Part shown: positions 25,246 to 28,969 of the stretch, piece by piece | Layout: the number at the start of each line of letters is the position of its first letter | How positions within the stretch are numbered: position 1 is the first letter of the stretch | DNA from: a virus | Length of the DNA: 28,969 nt | Strand: one strand, 5' to 3' | IMG/VR virus record: IMGVR_UViG_3300037189_030060 | Coordinates: 1-28,969 of that record | Made by a program: the position numbers and the translations under genes | The notes under the pieces: model-generated | Told to the model about the DNA's origin: nothing | What the model saw: the letters and a program-made list of their open reading frames with translations, nothing else | Databases searched by the model: none

Positions 25246-25980
25246 ATGGGTAGTAATAAAGCGGGAATGGGCCGAGAGAATCGTGCTCACCTCAGAGACG
25301 AGATCCAATCCCTATTGGGATCTATTGGAACCGATACACATGACGATATGGTAATCGACAATGAAATATCGGAAAAGACTAGACCTGAAAGTCCATATGA
25401 CTTTGAGGAAATGAGTAATCAATTTACAGTAAAGGCTAGAGAGATCACAGATTCCCTATTTAAGAATTTTGTGGATATTGGAATCTTTGAAAAGAACGAC
25501 TATGCTCGTCACAAAAAAGAGCTAGATACGATTAATATTTCCAATCTATTTTTTCAATTAAAGACCATTAAGATCACCATAATTAAGGTGATGGAGGAGA
25601 TAACTTCAGGTAATACTCATCCTCGATTAATTGAGGTAATGGGTCAGTTACAGGATAAGATGGCGTCAATTACTAAGATGCAGGCAAACTATGTGCTTTT
25701 TCTTGAAGACACATATCGCCAGTTAAATTCAGCTGCACCAATAAATCCTGATTCAGAAGTAGTAGGATCAGATTCAAAAGAGGGCCAGTTTTTTATTACG
25801 GTTGGTACTAAAAACCTGATCAATAGCTTACCTGACGAGCCTAAAACTGATGAGATTAGAGTTCCTACTGGAAGTCTAATTGATCCTACTAAAAAATCCG
25901 ATCTAATGCGAGAGAACGACATCCAGATAACGGATGATGACTATGGCGATGATTTTATGGATATCACTGAAATAATTTAA
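25246..25980 (+). CDS. terS: Probable terminase small subunit (gp16-like)
   Basis: A 244-residue protein directly upstream of the large subunit, the T4 gp16-gp17 order. The central helical part (about 55-165: SNQFTVKAREITDSLFKNFV, then VMEEITSGNTHPRLIEVMGQ and LQDKMASITKMQANYVLFLE) keeps the 'A-x-E-S-x-HPRA-x-EV' type pattern of cyanophage and T4 gp16 proteins, which form a ring that recognises packaging sites. The N-terminus is polar and charged, and the C-terminus is acidic (TDDDYGDDFMDITEII), a likely contact for the large subunit. It is longer than T4 gp16 (164). Identification rests on pattern and position. Confidence 0.65.
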   Translation: MGSNKAGMGRENRAHLRDEIQSLLGSIGTDTHDDMVIDNEISEKTRPESPYDFEEMSNQFTVKAREITDSLFKNFVDIGIFEKNDYARHKKELDTINISNLFFQLKTIKITIIKVMEEITSGNTHPRLIEVMGQLQDKMASITKMQANYVLFLEDTYRQLNSAAPINPDSEVVGSDSKEGQFFITVGTKNLINSLPDEPKTDEIRVPTGSLIDPTKKSDLMRENDIQITDDDYGDDFMDITEII

Positions 25981-25984
25981 CCCA

Positions 25985-27964
25985 ATGAGAGACGTCATGA
26001 CAAATGGTGGCGCTTTCAGCCATCGCAAGCTATCTAATCTATCAGGTTCAGCCGAAGATATTAATACTTCAATGTGGACAACTATCCGAATCAATAAATT
26101 ACTTGATGATATTGAAAATGATGGGTTTGATATTAAAGGTTTACATAACTCCCCATTTAAGGACAATGATATTAACCTAAAACGAGGAAATCTACCCTTT
26201 GAGTATACTCCAACTGAGTGGGAAGAGCTTAAGCGATGCAAAGCTGATATACTCTATTTTGCAGTAAATTACTGTAGGATCCAAACAAATGATGGTATTC
26301 AACTAATTCGAGATACTCCAGGACTTAGAGATTACCAAGAAGAGATACTCGAGTCGTTTAAAGGAAACAAGTTTAATATCCTAATGGCAAGTCGCCAAAC
26401 TGGAAAATCCGTAACTTCAGCTATTTTTATCCTATGGTATCTACTATTTAAGTCTGATAAAACTGCCCTAATTGTTGCAGATAACTTTACAACTACTCGA
26501 GAGTTATTAGACAAGTTTAGAATATGTCTAGATGGTCTACCGTTCTTTATGAAACCTGGAATCAAACATATTAATTCAGGAAATATCAAGTTCGATAACG
26601 ATAGTCGTGTCGTTGGTAGAACAACCACTAAAAAATCAGGTATTGGTCTCTCTGTAAACATCTTATACATTGATGAGTTTGCTCATATTGATGAGGCAAA
26701 ATTAGATGAATTTTATCGAGCAATTCTACCGACGATCACAGCCGATCCAAATGCCAAGGTAATTATTACCTCTACGCCAAACGGTAAAAATAAATTTTAT
26801 GAGATCTGGGTGGATGCGATCGCCGGTAAAAGCGATTATGTCCCCCTTAGAGTTGACTGGTGGCAAGTTAAAGGTAGAGACGAGGCATGGAAACAGGCAG
26901 TAATTGCTAACATGGGATCAGTAGAAGATTTTAATCAAGAGTATGGGCTACAATTCTTTTCATCTGATCAATTATTATTAAACTCAAATGAGTTAAAAAG
27001 ACTCTACAATATTAAATCTGATTATCAAAATACTAAGTTTTCTTTAACTGAAGATAAACAATGGATTAATGAGTGCTTTACTGTTCATCCAAACTATGTA
27101 AATCGAACTCCTACTGATTATAAGAATGACCCTGCAAAATATGTATTTTCAATAGATACTGCGGATGGTACCGGTGGTGACTACTCAGTATTAAACATCT
27201 ATAAAGTTGCATGTCTACCAATTGTTGAACTCTTAAAAAAGAAGGAGGCTATCCGTGGAGAGATCGATACTACTTCACTAGTACAGGTGGCAACATTTAG
27301 AACTAATGAATATGATATTAATGAATTTGCAGCCGGTGTAGAATACATAACATATAACCTGTTTAATTCAGAAAATGTTAGGATTGTTCTTGAAATGAAT
27401 CATAAAGGGGAGATAATAAAGAGTAGACTAGAGAGTAATGATAATTATTGGCCATCACAATTAGTTCATACTAAACACACTGAAATGGCGGTTGCCTCAA
27501 AACCAGGTATTCGACTAGGTCCAACGAATAAGATTAGATATTGCGAAAAATTCAAATATTTAGTAGAGGTTAAAAAAATTATACCTAACGATTTTCTAAC
27601 AGTAATGGAGCTAATGGCATTTGGTAAAACTAAGGGCGGATCATATCGTGGACAGAACGGAAATGATGATCTTGCAATGACCTGTGTTAACTTAGCACCA
27701 GCGATTGACTCTAATCAATTATGGGAACTTTCAATAGAGACGTATGAATTAACATCACCTGAATATAGAAAAGACGTTGAGGAGAAGATATTTAATCTTT
27801 TTAGATCTAACTTAAATAAGCCAGCGTATGATTACGATACTTTAAGAGAAGTAAATGCCTCAACAAATAAAGCAGAAAAAGGTCTAGAAAAACGCAACCA
27901 TGTATTTGATATTCAATCGCTAACTCACATGCAAAAAATTAAGACAAAATTTTTTAAAAGCTAA
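25985..27964 (+). CDS. terL: Terminase large subunit (gp17-like)
   Basis: A 659-residue packaging motor. ATPase: Walker A MASRQTGKS (about 134-142), Walker B LYIDEFAHI with DE (about 227-235), and a coupling region VIITSTPNGKNKFYEIW. Nuclease (RNase H fold): FSIDTADGTGGDYSVLNIY (about 388-406) supplies the first Asp, VRIVLEMNHKG (about 470) the Glu, and GNDDLAMTCVN (about 560) the last Asp, matching T4 gp17 D401, E458 and D542. Length is near T4 gp17 (610). ATG 25985 follows the small subunit by four bases; ATG 25997 is a possible alternative. The protein cuts concatemeric DNA and pumps it into the prohead. Confidence 0.95.
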   Translation: MRDVMTNGGAFSHRKLSNLSGSAEDINTSMWTTIRINKLLDDIENDGFDIKGLHNSPFKDNDINLKRGNLPFEYTPTEWEELKRCKADILYFAVNYCRIQTNDGIQLIRDTPGLRDYQEEILESFKGNKFNILMASRQTGKSVTSAIFILWYLLFKSDKTALIVADNFTTTRELLDKFRICLDGLPFFMKPGIKHINSGNIKFDNDSRVVGRTTTKKSGIGLSVNILYIDEFAHIDEAKLDEFYRAILPTITADPNAKVIITSTPNGKNKFYEIWVDAIAGKSDYVPLRVDWWQVKGRDEAWKQAVIANMGSVEDFNQEYGLQFFSSDQLLLNSNELKRLYNIKSDYQNTKFSLTEDKQWINECFTVHPNYVNRTPTDYKNDPAKYVFSIDTADGTGGDYSVLNIYKVACLPIVELLKKKEAIRGEIDTTSLVQVATFRTNEYDINEFAAGVEYITYNLFNSENVRIVLEMNHKGEIIKSRLESNDNYWPSQLVHTKHTEMAVASKPGIRLGPTNKIRYCEKFKYLVEVKKIIPNDFLTVMELMAFGKTKGGSYRGQNGNDDLAMTCVNLAPAIDSNQLWELSIETYELTSPEYRKDVEEKIFNLFRSNLNKPAYDYDTLREVNASTNKAEKGLEKRNHVFDIQSLTHMQKIKTKFFKS

Positions 27965-28012
27965 ACTTTTTTTAGTATCATAGTAATAAATTACTGTGTA
28001 AAATCTAGAAAT
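27965..28012 (+). promoter_or_regulatory. Spacer with near-palindrome before sigma-factor operon
   Basis: The 48-base spacer after terminase contains CATAGTAATAAATTACTGTG (27979-27998), an inverted repeat of nine pairs with one G-T wobble and a two-base centre. It also holds an AATAAAT word. It may be an operator, a weak hairpin or a promoter; no T-run follows, so it is not a convincing intrinsic terminator. Confidence 0.3.
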
Positions 28013-28321
28013 ATGAAGATTCTTAAATTTCAAGGCGATATTGGACTTGACGAAGTGTTCAATCGTCATAAAATAGAGATTTATGATAATCTCCTAACCT
28101 CGATAAAAAATCACTATTTAGATAAAGATAATTTTGAAGTCACTGTGATAAAAATCTCAATAAATGAATCAGAATATACAATTAATTTATCTAGGGATAA
28201 ATTCATAAGCGGATTGGAGGGAGCAATCTCTTTTTATGAGACTTGTGAAGAATACGAAAAATGTGCCGATTGTTTAACAATCATTACTGCACTTAAAAAA
28301 AATAACACAATAGAGGCATAA
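28013..28321 (+). CDS. Unrecognised 102-residue protein upstream of sigma factor
   Basis: A small acidic alpha/beta protein with no family I recognise. It contains a [14 protein letters not shown] segment near the C-terminus with three Cys in a helix-like context, and an amphipathic N-terminal half ([17 protein letters not shown]). It starts at ATG 28013 with no Shine-Dalgarno sequence and ends five bases before the sigma-factor gene, so the two are probably co-expressed. A role as an anti-sigma or sigma-binding partner is possible from position but has no sequence support. Confidence 0.5.
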   Translation: MKILKFQGDIGLDEVFNRHKIEIYDNLLTSIKNHYLDKDNFEVTVIKISINESEYTINLSRDKFISGLEGAISFYETCEEYEKCADCLTIITALKKNNTIEA

Positions 28322-28326
28322 AAATT

Positions 28327-28953
28327 ATGGGGTATGAGTCAACTAACACAAAAATTAACGAACGAATTCAGGAAATATCTGAAAGATTACTTAAAAAACA
28401 AAGCACTGACCGTGAAACAAATGAATTGGCCCAGCTAATTTATCCAAAGCTTAAATATTATATTTGGAAATTTTGTAAAAACGAAGTCGATACTGAAGAG
28501 GCTCTTCAATTTACACTAAAGAAAATATTTAAAAACATTGCAAAGTTTGATTTTGAAAAGGGTCGATTTACTACATGGATCTATACAATTGCTAGAAATG
28601 AGACCCTGTTTTACCTATATCAATTAAAAAAGAATTCTCACTATGATATAGATACAATGTATAGCAAAATTGATAAACCTGATGATTTAACAGATGAGGT
28701 TACTGGGTTTACTGATATTGATGACATCTACAAAACGACAGTTGATGAAATATTTTTAATTGAAGATCCCCTATTGAAAAATATTGCAATTGATAAAATG
28801 ATCAAAAATAAAAAAGTGAAACAGATTGCACTAGATTATGAGATCAATGAAAATACAGTAAAGACTAAACTTCGTAAAATAAGATCAGATATCCGATCTT
28901 CTGTTCTATCGAAAAATCCTCATTATGAGGAAAAAATAAAAATGATACTATGA
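28327..28953 (+). CDS. ECF-type RNA polymerase sigma factor
   Basis: A 208-residue protein with sigma-70 region 2 at about 36-100 ([49 protein letters not shown]), where [14 protein letters not shown] is the hallmark of ECF factors. Region 4 lies at about 150-200 ([20 protein letters not shown], then [18 protein letters not shown]), a helix-turn-helix that reads the -35 element. An acidic linker separates them. T4 uses gp55 as its late sigma; an ECF-type replacement could do this here. It is encoded just after terminase, and its stop overlaps the next ATG (ATGA). Recruitment of host RNA polymerase to phage late promoters is inferred. Confidence 0.85.
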   Translation: MGYESTNTKINERIQEISERLLKKQSTDRETNELAQLIYPKLKYYIWKFCKNEVDTEEALQFTLKKIFKNIAKFDFEKGRFTTWIYTIARNETLFYLYQLKKNSHYDIDTMYSKIDKPDDLTDEVTGFTDIDDIYKTTVDEIFLIEDPLLKNIAIDKMIKNKKVKQIALDYEINENTVKTKLRKIRSDIRSSVLSKNPHYEEKIKMIL

Positions 28954-28969
28954 TACTTGACTATCTTTC
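28950..28969 (+). CDS. Start of a downstream gene, cut by window end
   Basis: ATG at 28950 overlaps the TGA of the sigma-factor gene (ATGA), and the frame reads MILDYL to the window end. The overlap is the same type used elsewhere in this genome, so a real gene start is likely, but only six codons are visible and no product can be named. Confidence 0.4.

Noticed and set aside
25903-26241. Minus-strand frame over the terminase start
   Set aside because: It lies antisense to two well supported genes and shows no domain features.
1-28969. Prophage, attachment site or lysogeny module
   Set aside because: No integrase, repressor, excisionase, att-like duplication or host gene was seen; content is that of a large virulent-type phage.

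Overview
The window is a gene-dense, AT-rich stretch of a large contractile-tailed (T4-like, myovirus) phage genome. Support comes from a T4 gp17-type terminase large subunit with a gp16-type small subunit just upstream, a gp6/J-type baseplate wedge protein, a tail-tube-fold protein, a candidate gp15-type tail completion protein, very large tail fibres, and a phage-encoded ECF-type sigma factor. No integrase, repressor, tRNA, rRNA or CRISPR array is visible. Almost no gene has a Shine-Dalgarno sequence; starts follow A/T-rich stretches, as is typical of Bacteroidota. A Bacteroidota (Flavobacteria-like) host is therefore my best inference, not a proof. The longest gap between genes is about 116 bases.

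Layout. 1-5381 (+): end of a large structural protein, then a 1044-residue fibre with collagen-like, LVIVD-propeller-like and C1q-like parts, then a small fibre-associated protein. 5378-6178 (-): a lone unrecognised gene. 6274-11215 (+): virion genes, including a 714-residue structural protein, a gp15-like protein, two proteins carrying a capsid-targeting-like FSQF motif, a cupin-like protein and a tail-tube-fold protein. 11265-14884 (+): six overlapping genes that are not structural: APS-kinase-like, DUF2061 membrane protein, HxGH nucleotidyltransferase, GT9-like and GT25-like glycosyltransferases, and a PAPS-type sulfotransferase. 23217-14878 (-): an amidoligase-like/pentapeptide protein, a fibre, a 1502-residue fibre with about 70 Cys-rich YadA-like repeats, its 338-residue paralogue, and a small unknown protein. 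23334-28969 (+): baseplate wedge, small unknown, terminase small and large subunits, small unknown, sigma factor, and the first codons of another gene.

How it fits together. The outer blocks build and fill the virion. The sigma factor next to terminase is a good candidate for late transcription, and AAATAAATAA-type elements recur in the intergenic regions. The central 3.6-kb cassette looks like a self-contained route to an activated sulfate donor plus sugar and sulfate transfer. It could modify either the host surface glycan or the neighbouring fibres, and it is the most interesting system in the window. The Cys-laddered giant fibre is the second.
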